A stretch of 64,000 nt of DNA from Virgisporangium aurantiacum (lineage in GTDB: Bacteria; Actinomycetota; Actinomycetes; Mycobacteriales; Micromonosporaceae), in NCBI RefSeq assembly GCF_016863635.1, contig NZ_BOPG01000064.1, positions 62,001-126,000 on the forward strand. Direction: 5' to 3'. The notes beneath the pieces are model-generated. The model ran no database searches and was not told the origin of the DNA. It was given only the letters and a program-made list of their open reading frames with translations. This document shows positions 26,243-33,993 of the stretch, piece after piece. The translations under genes were made by a program, and so were the position numbers. How positions within the stretch are numbered: position 1 is the first letter of the stretch; each line of letters opens with the position of its first letter.

Positions 26243-26599
26243 ATGCCGAGGATTCCCCACACCTCGCCGCAGACGCTGCGGCTGTTCGAGGCGCTGTTGA
26301 CCGACCCGACCCGGTGGCGCTACGGCTACGACCTCAGCCGCGAGACCGGGCTGGCGTCGGGCACGCTGTACCCGATTCTGATGCGGCTCGCCGATCAGAA
26401 GCTGCTCGACACCGGCTGGGAGCCGTCGGACGAGCCGGGTCGCCCGCCGCGGCACACCTACCGGCTGACGGCCGACGGTGTGGCGCTCGCGGGGGAGCGG
26501 CTGGCCCGCCGGGCGGCGGCCGAGGGGTCCGCGCGGCTCCGGCCGGGCCGGGCCACACCCGCGCCGGGCGCCGCGAGCCTGATCGGGGTGACGCCGTGA
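26243..26599 (+). CDS. PadR-family transcriptional regulator
   Basis: Protein of 118 residues with the PadR winged helix: TLRLFEALLTDPTRWRYGYDL, ETGLASGTLYPILMRLADQKLL, then the wing GRPPRHTYRLTADGVALA. It is a short PadR protein with little C-terminal extension. Its stop TGA overlaps the GTG of the signal-peptidase-like gene, so the two are translationally coupled; in actinomycetes such PadR genes usually control the membrane protein they are coupled to. Confidence 0.92.
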   Translation: MPRIPHTSPQTLRLFEALLTDPTRWRYGYDLSRETGLASGTLYPILMRLADQKLLDTGWEPSDEPGRPPRHTYRLTADGVALAGERLARRAAAEGSARLRPGRATPAPGAASLIGVTP

Positions 26600-26690
26600 G
26601 CACCCCGCGCCGCGAGCCCGATCGAGGTGACGCCGTGAGCACCCCGCGCCGCGAACCCGATCGGGATGACGCCGTGAGCGCCCCGCAAGC
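26588..26690 (+). repeat. 39-bp tandem repeat across the PadR stop / next start
   Basis: Units begin at 26588, 26627 and 26666 (third unit partial). Each contains GTGACGCCGTGAGC and CCGCGCCGCGA or close variants, and a preceding half-copy is visible before 26588. The repeat is 13 codons long, so it adds in-frame copies of a DAVSTPRREPDR-type peptide to the N-terminus of the downstream protein, and each copy carries its own potential GTG start. Confidence 0.85.
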
Positions 26691-27420
26691 CGGCCCGCCG
26701 ATGCTGGAGCCGGCCGGGCCGTCCTCGACAGCGCGTCCCCGCGAGCGCGATCCCGTCCGCGCGGCCGCGCGTTTCGTTCTCACCGTCGCGGTCCGGGGCC
26801 GCCGCACGCGGGGCGGGCCGTGGGGCGAGGCGGTGCTCGCCGAGTTCGGTGAGACCCGGGGCCGGTGGCAGGCAATCCGGTGGGCGGCCGGTGGCCTGCG
26901 GACCGCGTGGCGCGAGCGCCGGCAGCGCGTCCGGGAGCTGCCCCGGGCCATCCGGATCGGCCGGCGCGTCGCGATCGCCACGGTGCTGGTCCTCGTGGCC
27001 GGCGTTGCCGTCAGCCGGTTCGCGCTGACCCCGTACTACACGGCCGACGCCGCGATGGAGCCGACGTTCGCCGTCGCCGACCGGTGGGTCCTCGACCGGG
27101 TCAGCCTCCGGGTCGCGGGCATCCACCACGGCGACGTGGTGGCGTACCGGAAGCGGTACGCACAGATCGAGCGGATCCGGCGGGTCATCGGCCTGCCCGG
27201 CGACACCGTGGAATGCCGCGACGGACGCGTCCACCGGAACGGCACCGTCCTCGACGAGCCGTACCTGGCCGACGGAGCGCGCACCGACTGCGAACCGACC
27301 ACCGTGCCCGCCGGCTCCCTCTACGTGCTCGGCGACAACCGCTCGATCTCCACCGACTCGCGACACGAGGGCACGGTCGCGATGGCGTCGGTCGTCGGGC
27401 GGGTCGTCGACCTCTGGTGA
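26596..27420 (+). CDS. Signal peptidase I homologue lacking the catalytic Ser/Lys dyad
   Basis: Protein of 274 residues. Residues 1-35 are the repeat-encoded, charged tail; about 50-110 is a basic region with WGEAVLAEF, a motif found in PadR-linked membrane proteins; one TM helix follows (VAIATVLVLVAGVAV), then an S26 domain outside the membrane. The family boxes are present (MEPTF, GDVVAYR, RVIGLPGDTVE, GDNRSISTDSR). However, the nucleophile Ser of the S-M-x-P-T box is Ala153, and the general-base Lys of the IKR-x-IGLPGD box is Arg195. As written it should not cleave signal peptides. It may be a regulatory or binding pseudoenzyme; sequencing error at two separate codons is unlikely. Confidence 0.85.
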   Translation: MSTPRREPDRGDAVSTPRREPDRDDAVSAPQAGPPMLEPAGPSSTARPRERDPVRAAARFVLTVAVRGRRTRGGPWGEAVLAEFGETRGRWQAIRWAAGGLRTAWRERRQRVRELPRAIRIGRRVAIATVLVLVAGVAVSRFALTPYYTADAAMEPTFAVADRWVLDRVSLRVAGIHHGDVVAYRKRYAQIERIRRVIGLPGDTVECRDGRVHRNGTVLDEPYLADGARTDCEPTTVPAGSLYVLGDNRSISTDSRHEGTVAMASVVGRVVDLW

Positions 27421-27423
27421 CGG

Positions 27424-28602
27424 CTACGGCAGGTAGAACGTGAGCAGGTCGGCGTCGACCGGCGGGAACATGGCCCGCATCAGGTCGGCGTTCGGCCCCG
27501 GGTACACGTCGGCGTGCCGGGCGGTGAGGCCGGCGATACCGTGCGGTCCGAACAGCAACGGCGCGATCAGGTCCGGCGCCACGCCCGCGCCGCCCAGGGA
27601 GGCGGGACCCTGCATCGGCCCGCCCGGCAGCACCTCGGTCACCGCGCCGCCCGTCCGGCGCAGCCGCACGTGGTGACGGAAGAACGACACGACGACGTCG
27701 TCCTCGCCGCCGTCGTGCGCCAGCCGGGCCGTCAGCACCGGGCGGAGGTGGGGCAGCAGCGCCACCACGTCGGGCACCCGCACGTAGTAGTCCGAGGCGT
27801 CCTCCTGCGGCGGCGCGAGGTACCGGTCCAGGTGGCCACCCCGGTCCTTCGCCTCGATCTGCTTGCCACCGGCGAGCCCGGCCGCGTGGGCGAGCAGCGC
27901 CGCGACGGCCTCCGCGTCGACCCCGGCGACCTCACCGAGCACCACGTCCTCGTCGGGCGGTGTCACCCGACAGGTGCCGACCGGCTGCCCGGCCCGCTCC
28001 ACCACCAGCTGGCTGCTGCCGGCGCGGGCCACCAGCGCCCGCCAGCACACCGGCGAATGCGGCATGCTCAGCGCGAACCGTTGCTGTGCCGCGTCCTGCA
28101 GGCGGGCCATCGCCGGAATGTCGGCCGGCCCGGCGGCACGCACGATGTGGCCGGCCGGCATCGCCGGCACGGTGTGCACCGTGCGGCTCGGCGGGATCGG
28201 GATCGCGTACTGGTAACCGAACTGCCGGTAGAAGTACGGGATCCCGATCATCACCTGCACCAGGTGACCCCGGCGGGCCGAGCGCTCGTGGGCCCAGCCC
28301 ATGAGCGCCCGCACCAGGCCACGACCCTCGTAGGCGCGGTCGGTCGCGACCAGCTCGACCTGGCCGGCGGGGACGGGCAGCCCGCCGAGGACCACCGTCT
28401 CGTCGAGCAGCGTCGCGGTGGACACCACCCGGTCGCCGTCGACCACGACCGCGCAGGCCTCGAACCCGCCGTCGGGGTCCTCGACGACGAGACGGTGATC
28501 CTCCGCGTCGTTCGGATCGCCCCGGTCGGCGAGCAGTGCCCCGATCCGGTCGAGATCGGCGGGTCGGGCTTCACGCAGGAGCAGTCCACCAGGCAGGTCC
28601 AT
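27424..28602 (-). CDS. Eis-like GNAT acetyltransferase
   Basis: Protein of 392 residues, the usual length for the Eis family (two GNAT domains followed by an SCP2-like C-terminal domain). The acetyl-CoA site of the first GNAT is seen at VELVATDRAYEGRGLVRALMGW; YFYRQFGYQYAIPIP is typical of Eis-type proteins. The free C-terminal carboxylate needed for catalysis in Eis would be at TFYLP. Eis proteins acetylate aminoglycosides at several positions in mycobacteria, but most relatives have unknown substrates. It is convergent with the signal-peptidase-like gene, with a 3-bp gap. Confidence 0.88.
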   Translation of the reverse strand: MDLPGGLLLREARPADLDRIGALLADRGDPNDAEDHRLVVEDPDGGFEACAVVVDGDRVVSTATLLDETVVLGGLPVPAGQVELVATDRAYEGRGLVRALMGWAHERSARRGHLVQVMIGIPYFYRQFGYQYAIPIPPSRTVHTVPAMPAGHIVRAAGPADIPAMARLQDAAQQRFALSMPHSPVCWRALVARAGSSQLVVERAGQPVGTCRVTPPDEDVVLGEVAGVDAEAVAALLAHAAGLAGGKQIEAKDRGGHLDRYLAPPQEDASDYYVRVPDVVALLPHLRPVLTARLAHDGGEDDVVVSFFRHHVRLRRTGGAVTEVLPGGPMQGPASLGGAGVAPDLIAPLLFGPHGIAGLTARHADVYPGPNADLMRAMFPPVDADLLTFYLP

Positions 28603-28649
28603 CCCCCGATCCTGTTGGCCCGCGGCGGCGACGGCCACCGGATTTCGCC

Positions 28650-29197
28650 TCACGGCGAGGGCGGGTCGGGGGCGCGGGGTGGGAAGAAGGCGAGGCTGTC
28701 GATCACGGGACCGGTGAGCTGTCGGTACCGGTCGGCGGTGTCCGGGCCCGGCACGTAGGTGACGTCGACGATGATGGTGGCGGTGCCGGCGGTGAGCAGG
28801 TAGAGGGTCTTCGTACCGCCGGGTGGCAGCGAAGGCGCGCAGTCGTCGCCGGCGTCCGGCTTCCGGGTGACCGTGAGAGCGTGGCCGGCAAGGCCGCCGA
28901 CGTGTACGGCTGTGGCGGTGACCCCGGGGTCGTGCAGACAACGGTTGACCGTGTCGGTGCCGGCGATGTCGCGGTAGACGGCGATGAAGGATCCGCCGGT
29001 GCTCACCGGTCGACGATCGTGCACGCGGGTGAGGCGGAAGCTGCTGTCGCGGTCGTCGGTGTTCGTCCAACCGTCGGTGACGCTGTAGACGATCGCCGGT
29101 CGGAAGCTGTCGGTCCGGTAGGTGCCGGCGGCCAGAAGTCCTTGGCACGTACCGCTTCCGGTCGGGCAGGCGGAGTGGGGGAGAGCGGAGTCGGCGG
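28650..29197 (-). pseudogene. Truncated secreted or surface protein
   Basis: About 180 codons of an open frame continue upstream of the only visible GTG (29024) with coding character (GTYRTDSFRPAIVYSVTDGWTN, FFPPRAPDPPSP at the end), but there is no start codon or signal peptide. At about 29198 the frame runs directly into the end of a LuxR-type gene on the opposite strand, so the 5' part was probably lost by a rearrangement. The pattern AGTYR...FRPAIVYSVTDGW resembles a family of actinobacterial lipoproteins or membrane-anchored proteins of unknown function. A short functional version from 29024 (124 residues) cannot be excluded. Confidence 0.55.
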
Positions 29198-29320
29198 GTG
29201 CCGTCCGGGTACAACACGGTCCGCACCCACCTCGAACACCTCTTCGAGCGGCTCCAGGTCACCAGCCGAACCGCCGCCCTCGCCCGCGTCTTCCCCGAAC
29301 GCGCGCTGACCTCCGAGTGA
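29198..29320 (+). pseudogene. C-terminal remnant of a LuxR/NarL-type regulator
   Basis: The 40 codons before the TGA at 29318 read YNTVRTHLEHLFERLQVTSR followed by TAALARVFPERALTSE, the recognition helix and end of a GerE/LuxR HTH. Nothing in front of it in frame looks like the rest of the protein; the DNA there belongs to the truncated gene on the minus strand. This is a deletion or recombination scar. The remnant is close to the TGAC-N4-GTCA element upstream of the MFS gene. Confidence 0.7.
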
Positions 29321-29411
29321 GGTGGCGGTCCCCGCCGAGGCCTTCTGGACCGACCCCTCCCGCCCAAGTCGACGGCGGTGGCGTCGAGTCGTTCTGATGC
29401 CCACAACAACG

Positions 29412-29471
29412 TAGCGGTGCGACGTTTTTGCTGTTTCGGCGGCTCAGAACAGCAAAAGCGTCGCACCGCTA
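29412..29471. repeat. Dispersed palindromic repeat, copy 1
   Basis: The 24-nt arms (29412-29435 and 29448-29471) pair with one mismatch around a 12-nt loop. The core GCGACGTTTTTGCTGTT recurs at 52735-52750 with the same flanking GATCATG and GATCGGAGCA, so this is a repeat family and not only a terminator. Confidence 0.8.
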
Positions 29472-29551
29472 ACGATCATGAAGCGATCGGAGCAATCAGG
29501 TCGCGCCGGTTGTGGGTTTCTTTCGAGGCTCCAGAAAGAAGATCCGGAGGC

Positions 29552-29612
29552 GGTGTCGGATCGGGGCGGTCCTGTTCGTAGCAGGGGTGAGGCCGCCCAC
29601 GAGGGGTGGCCG
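29552..29612 (+). promoter_or_regulatory. Repeated ~62-bp block, copy 2 (candidate ECF-type promoter and leader)
   Basis: Second copy of the block at 23747-23808. TGTCGG (29554-29559) and CGTAGC (29577-29582) keep the exact 17-bp spacing, and GGGGTGAGG plus CCCACGAGGGG are conserved. It differs mainly at three short positions. The MFS start is 114 bp further on, so the leader is longer than in copy 1. Confidence 0.5.
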
Positions 29613-29622
29613 AACAACGGGA

Positions 29623-29634
29623 TGACGTTTGTCA
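29623..29634. promoter_or_regulatory. TGAC-N4-GTCA inverted repeat
   Basis: TGACGTTTGTCA, 91 bp before the MFS start. It matches the element at 13582-13593 in half sites and spacing. It may bind a NarL/LuxR-type response regulator. Confidence 0.4.
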
Positions 29635-29725
29635 TCTCCGACTGACCACATCGGCATCTGCCGGTCGTCCGGTCCGGACGCCGACAGTGGTCAGGCCCTG
29701 TGCGGAGAACGAAAGGACGTTCCTC

Positions 29726-31153
29726 ATGACCACCCTGACCGAGCCGGTCACCGTCACGACCCGCAGTTCCGGTCGCCTGATGTGGGCGATCCTGGTGCTG
29801 GTGCTGGTTGCCGACGCTCTCGACGTCATCGATTCGACGGTCACGAACATCGCCGCCCCGACCATCGCCCGCGATCTCAACGGCGGTGAGAGTCTGATCA
29901 AGTGGCTGGGACCGGCGTACATGCTCGCCATGGGTGTCCTGCTCGTGGTCGGCGGACGGCTGGGTGACAAGTTCGGCCAGCGCAGGCTCTTCCTGATCGG
30001 CATGGGCGGGTTCACCCTGGCCTCGGCGGTCGCCGGGTTCTCACCCGACCCGACCCTGCTCATCGTCGCCCGGGTCGCCCAGGGAGCGTTCGGGGCGCTC
30101 CTCCTCCCGCAAGGTATGGCGATCATGACGAAGGTGTTCGACCGCGACATGCTCGGCAAGGCGTTCGGGTTGTTCGGACCGGTTCTCGGTCTCTCCAGTG
30201 TCGGCGGCCCGGTCGTGGCCGGGTTCATCATCAGCGCCGACCTGTTCGGCCTGTCCTGGCGCCCGATCTTCCTCGTGAACATCGTCCTCGGCGTCGTCGG
30301 GCTGGTCATGGCCGTCAGGATCCTGCCGCGTGACGACGACGGCGACCGGTCCGTCGTCGTCGACGGTTGGGGCTCCGGCCTGCTCGCGGTCACCATGATG
30401 GGGCTGCTGTACGGGCTGATCGAGGGCTCGACCAACGGCTGGAGTGCGGTCCCCGTCACCTCGATCCTTGTCGGTGTCCTGTTCTTCGCCGCCTTCGCCT
30501 ACCGCCAGCGCACCGCGGCCCACCCGCTCATCACGCCCTCGCTCATGAAGAACCGGGGTTTCACGTCCGGACTGCTCGTGTGCCTGGTCGCCGTCGCCGC
30601 CGGCTCCGGCCTGCTCTTCGTGCTGTCGCTGTTCATGCAGGAGGGGCTGAACGCCAGCCCGAGGGGCGCCTCGCTCGGTCTGGTGCCGCTCACCCTGGGG
30701 CTCTTCGCCGCCGGGTTCGCCGCGATGGGCGGCCTGGTCGCCAGGTTCGGTCGCCGGCTCGTCTTCATCGGCCTCACCGTCGACCTCGTCGGTTGCGGGT
30801 GGGTCCTGGCCCTCGTCGTCCACTCCGGGACGAACATCGGCCTGTGGACGCTGGCCCCGGCGTTGTCGGTCATGGGCGTCGGCATCGGCCTCAGCTTCGC
30901 CGCGATCCCCACCGTTGCCCTCGGCGACGCGAAACCCGACGAAGCCGGCAGCGCCAGCGGCTCGTTCAGCTCGATCCAGCAGCTCTCGTCGGCGATCGGC
31001 TCTGCCGTCGTCACCTCGATCTTCTTCCAGGCCGCGACCTCCGGAGTCGGCCACGCCATGAAGGTCAGTCTTGTCGTCGTTCTGGTGGTCACGGCCCTGA
31101 GCATCCCGGTCGTGGCCCTGATGCCCCGCACGGCACCGTCGGAACCCCACTGA
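29726..31153 (+). CDS. MFS transporter, DHA2 (14-TM, EmrB/QacA-like) family
   Basis: Protein of 475 residues with about 14 membrane segments. DHA2 signatures are present: LVADALDVIDSTVTNIAAPTIARDLN in TM1 and WLGPAYMLAMGVLLVVGGRLGDKFGQRRLFLIG for TM2 and motif A. This family exports drugs and dyes using the proton gradient. ATG at 29726 is preceded by AAAGGACG. The upstream DNA carries copy 2 of the repeated block and a symmetric operator-like element, so regulation seems complex. There is no adjacent intact regulator gene. Confidence 0.93.
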   Translation: MTTLTEPVTVTTRSSGRLMWAILVLVLVADALDVIDSTVTNIAAPTIARDLNGGESLIKWLGPAYMLAMGVLLVVGGRLGDKFGQRRLFLIGMGGFTLASAVAGFSPDPTLLIVARVAQGAFGALLLPQGMAIMTKVFDRDMLGKAFGLFGPVLGLSSVGGPVVAGFIISADLFGLSWRPIFLVNIVLGVVGLVMAVRILPRDDDGDRSVVVDGWGSGLLAVTMMGLLYGLIEGSTNGWSAVPVTSILVGVLFFAAFAYRQRTAAHPLITPSLMKNRGFTSGLLVCLVAVAAGSGLLFVLSLFMQEGLNASPRGASLGLVPLTLGLFAAGFAAMGGLVARFGRRLVFIGLTVDLVGCGWVLALVVHSGTNIGLWTLAPALSVMGVGIGLSFAAIPTVALGDAKPDEAGSASGSFSSIQQLSSAIGSAVVTSIFFQAATSGVGHAMKVSLVVVLVVTALSIPVVALMPRTAPSEPH

Positions 31154-31264
31154 GCAACCGGCCGATCGTGACGTGGTGGCGCGCCGTCGGCGTGCCACCC
31201 GTTGCCGGATTTCGGGCTTCCGTCCGCAGTACGATCGGCCATCGTGGACGTCGGGGGTGACGAG

Positions 31265-31633
31265 ATGACCTGGGTCGGACCGAGCAACGCTGATGAGGTT
31301 ACGGTCCCGGATGTGGTGGGACTGACCGTCGGGGACGCCCGGCGGGTGGCGTGGGATGCCGGCGTCGTCGTCGCCGCCGAGGACCCGGACGGCCCGCCGC
31401 TGGGCGCCCTGACCTGGCCCGGCGTCTGGATCGTCACCGCTCAACGCCCCGCGCCCGGATCTGTCCTGCACCGCAGTGGATCCGTCGTGGTCAAGTTTCG
31501 GGAGGGGGCCGGTGGCCACGCGGCCGGGGATCGGGAACCACGCCGGCCCGTGCCGCCACGGGATGTGCTCGGCGCGGAGCGGGACCCGGAAAGCGGGCAA
31601 CCCGGGTTTCGGGCACAGCAGAGTCCCAGCTGA
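31265..31633 (+). CDS. Small PASTA-domain protein
   Basis: Protein of about 122 residues with a single PASTA domain: VTVPDVVGLTVGDARRVAWDAGV, then VTAQRPAPGSVLHRSGSVVVKF. PASTA domains bind muropeptides or beta-lactams in kinases and PBPs, but this one has no signal peptide, TM helix or kinase part, so it probably stays in the cytoplasm. ATG 31265 has GGGGG upstream; GTG 31244 is an alternative. The tail is proline/arginine-rich. The neighbouring PBP-like gene at 34-35.5 kb is on the same strand, but no link is shown. Confidence 0.75.
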   Translation: MTWVGPSNADEVTVPDVVGLTVGDARRVAWDAGVVVAAEDPDGPPLGALTWPGVWIVTAQRPAPGSVLHRSGSVVVKFREGAGGHAAGDREPRRPVPPRDVLGAERDPESGQPGFRAQQSPS

Positions 31634-31675
31634 GTGACAGCGTGGGCGCAGACAGTGGCGATACCGTGAGGGCTC

Positions 31676-32224
31676 GTGCCGATCTCCAGCCTGCCCAACC
31701 CGCAACCACCGCATCCGTACGGACCGTTCGCCGCCGTCGAGGACGTGCACGATTCCGACTTCCTGATGCGGGTGCTCACCGAGTCGGCCGTGGCCGCGGC
31801 CGCGTCCGCTCACGACGCCGGCGTCGACCCGGCGGCTCTTCCGGTGACGTGTATCACTGATCGGCTCCGTGTCGCCTGGGAGTGTGCGCCCGCCGGTGGA
31901 CGCCGCGACGCTCTGCTCTCCTGCGCCGAGCGGGCCGCCCGGGTCGGGGTCAACGTCGGCGTGGGGACGTTCGCCGGCGATACGGATCGGCTGCCGCCGG
32001 TCGAGGCGATCGCGTACCTGATCCAGGGCGTGCTGCTGGCGTACGTCCGCGAGGACCTGGCCACGGCGTCCACCGCCGACGGTCCGAACCTGCTTCCCGC
32101 TGCGCCGTGGTGCCCGCCTGTCAACGCATCCGGCCGGTTCGCCTCCGCCACGGTCGACGACTTCGACCAGCCCGAGGACGCCAAGATGCTGGTCTGCGTG
32201 CGGCTGCTCGCCGCGTCGCGCTGA
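31676..32224 (+). CDS. Hypothetical protein
   Basis: Protein of 182 residues starting with GTG. No recognised domain, signal peptide or membrane helix. It has an alanine-rich helical N-terminal half (ESAVAAAASAHDAGVDPAALP) and two hydrophobic helices (AIAYLIQGVLLAYV, MLVCVRLLAA). It lies between the PASTA gene and a methyltransferase gene, all on the same strand with gaps of about 30-40 bp. Function unknown. Confidence 0.6.
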   Translation: MPISSLPNPQPPHPYGPFAAVEDVHDSDFLMRVLTESAVAAAASAHDAGVDPAALPVTCITDRLRVAWECAPAGGRRDALLSCAERAARVGVNVGVGTFAGDTDRLPPVEAIAYLIQGVLLAYVREDLATASTADGPNLLPAAPWCPPVNASGRFASATVDDFDQPEDAKMLVCVRLLAASR

Positions 32225-32254
32225 CGTGGCACCGCAAGGTGGTGAGGATGGGGC

Positions 32255-33067
32255 ATGAGTTCAGACCCTGGGGCTGGCCCGGATCACCGCTACCTGCTCG
32301 ACAACGCCCGGGTGGAGGCGGGCGAGCGGTTCGCGTGGCTGGCCGAGTTGTTAGACGGTGTCACCCGGGGGCACGTCGACCGGCTCGGGGTGCGGGCGGG
32401 CTGGCGTTGCTGGGACGTCGGCGCCGGAGGCCCCGGCGTTCCCGAGGCACTCGTCGCGGCCGTCGGGCCGACCGGTTACGTTCTGGCCACGGACATCAAT
32501 ACGGCCTGGTTGGACCCGCGCGGCGGGTACGAGGTGCTGCGGCACGACATCGTCGGGGACCCGCCGCCGCAGCGGGGCACGTTCGATCTGGTGCACGCCC
32601 GGCTCGTGCTCGTTCACGTGCCCGACCGGGCCCGGGCGTTGGCGACGATGGTGGCGGCGCTGCGGCCCGGTGGCTGGCTGTTGGTAGAGGACGCCGACAC
32701 CGAGCTGCAGCCGCTCGCCTGTCTCGACGAGGTCGGCCCGGCAGAGCAGCGCGCCAACCGGCTGCGGCGCGCCGTCCGCGAGTTGATGACCCGCCGCGGC
32801 GCCGACCTGCGCTACGGCCGCACGTTGCCGCGGGCGTTGCGGGCGGCCGGCCTGGTCGATGTCGCGGCGGCCGGCTGCTTCCCGGTCGGCGGGGTCGCCT
32901 GCGACCGGTTGGAGACCGCGACCGTGCGCATGGTCCGCGCCGAGTTGCTCGCCGCCGGGCTGACCGACGACGCCGAGATCGACGCGCACCTGGCCGCCGT
33001 CGATGCCGGCGAGCTCGATCTCACCCTCGCGCCGCTGATCTCGGCATGGGGACGCCGCCCGGGCTGA
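32255..33067 (+). CDS. SAM-dependent methyltransferase
   Basis: Protein of 270 residues, class I Rossmann methyltransferase: motif I CWDVGAGGPGVPEALV, acidic residue in LATDINTAWLD, motif III region FDLVHARLVLVHVPD, and ALRPGGWLLVEDAD. The arrangement is like UbiE/TAM-type small-molecule methyltransferases. The substrate is not evident. Confidence 0.9.
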   Translation: MSSDPGAGPDHRYLLDNARVEAGERFAWLAELLDGVTRGHVDRLGVRAGWRCWDVGAGGPGVPEALVAAVGPTGYVLATDINTAWLDPRGGYEVLRHDIVGDPPPQRGTFDLVHARLVLVHVPDRARALATMVAALRPGGWLLVEDADTELQPLACLDEVGPAEQRANRLRRAVRELMTRRGADLRYGRTLPRALRAAGLVDVAAAGCFPVGGVACDRLETATVRMVRAELLAAGLTDDAEIDAHLAAVDAGELDLTLAPLISAWGRRPG

Positions 33068-33114
33068 CCCGGCGGGGCGCCACGGTGGCGGCCGGCGCAC
33101 CGTAGGGTGTCGCG

Positions 33115-33924
33115 ATGACGTCCGTCAATTCAGCTGAGCCCGGCTTTGTCGTCCGTACCGGCGAGCGTGTGATCGCTGCCGACAGCCACGGTGACCCCGA
33201 CGGCAGGGTGGTCGTCGGTCTGCACGGCACGCCCGGTAGCCGTCGTTCGGCGTTGCCGGCGACCGACCTGCTCCGGCAGTTGGGGTTGCGGTACCTGACG
33301 TACGACCGGCCGGGCTACGGGCGTTCGAGCCGGGCACCGGGGCGTACGGTCTTCGACGCGGTGGCCGACATCGGTGTGCTCCTGGATCACCTGGGCGCCG
33401 ACCGCTGCGTCGTCGTCGGCGGTTCGGGTGGGGCGCCGCACGCGCTGGCCTGCGCGGCGGGTATGCCGGACCGGGTGGTCGGTGTCACGGTGGTGGTGCC
33501 GCCGGCACCCATCGACCTGATCGGGTCCGATGCGTACTTCGCGGGGATGGACGCCGGCACCGCGCAGCTGTTCCGGCTCGCGTACACGGGTGGGGCGGAG
33601 GCGGTGGAGCCGGCGCTCGTCCAGGCGCTGGCCGGTGCGGGGCTGCCCGCCGGCGACGAGTCGTTGCGTCAGGGCGTCGTCGGCATGGTCGACGATCTGG
33701 TCGCTCTGCATCGTCCGTGGGCCTTCGACCTGGGCGAGGTGCGCGCGCCGGTCGACATCTGGTTCGGTGTGGACGACGAGAACGCACCGGCGGCACACGC
33801 CCGATGGCTCGCCGCCGCGCTGCCCGAGGCGACCCTTCACCCGCAACAGGGCGACCACTCCTGGCCGGCGACGAAGATGGCCGAAATCTTCACCGCCGCC
33901 GCCCGGCACGCCGACGACCGGTAG
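33115..33924 (+). CDS. Alpha/beta-hydrolase
   Basis: Protein of 269 residues with the alpha/beta-hydrolase fold: oxyanion region VVVGLHGTPGSRRS, YDRPGYGRSS, nucleophile elbow GGSGGAPHA (Ser), an acidic residue around VDIWFGVDDENAP, and the catalytic His in QQGDHSW. This looks like an esterase, lipase-like or proline-iminopeptidase-like protein. No signal peptide. Substrate unknown. Confidence 0.92.
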   Translation: MTSVNSAEPGFVVRTGERVIAADSHGDPDGRVVVGLHGTPGSRRSALPATDLLRQLGLRYLTYDRPGYGRSSRAPGRTVFDAVADIGVLLDHLGADRCVVVGGSGGAPHALACAAGMPDRVVGVTVVVPPAPIDLIGSDAYFAGMDAGTAQLFRLAYTGGAEAVEPALVQALAGAGLPAGDESLRQGVVGMVDDLVALHRPWAFDLGEVRAPVDIWFGVDDENAPAAHARWLAAALPEATLHPQQGDHSWPATKMAEIFTAAARHADDR

Positions 33925-33993
33925 GACCGGATCGGGACAGCGGCCAGCGACGTGAATGGATAGGATCCGGCCACTCAGGGGGACGGGGTTTCC

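Larger units (their letters stand above)
29321..29725. other. Gene-free stretch with hairpin, repeated block and operator-like site
   Basis: About 405 bp between the LuxR remnant and the MFS gene, with no convincing coding frame. It contains a long palindromic repeat (29412-29471) followed by CGATCATGAAGCGATCGG, a small TTCTTTC/GAAAGAA inverted repeat, copy 2 of the ~62-bp block and the TGACGTTTGTCA element. Confidence 0.7.

Noticed and set aside
31154..31264. Terminator after the DHA2 exporter
   Set aside because: Only weak, short complementary stretches; nothing comparable with the strong hairpins elsewhere.
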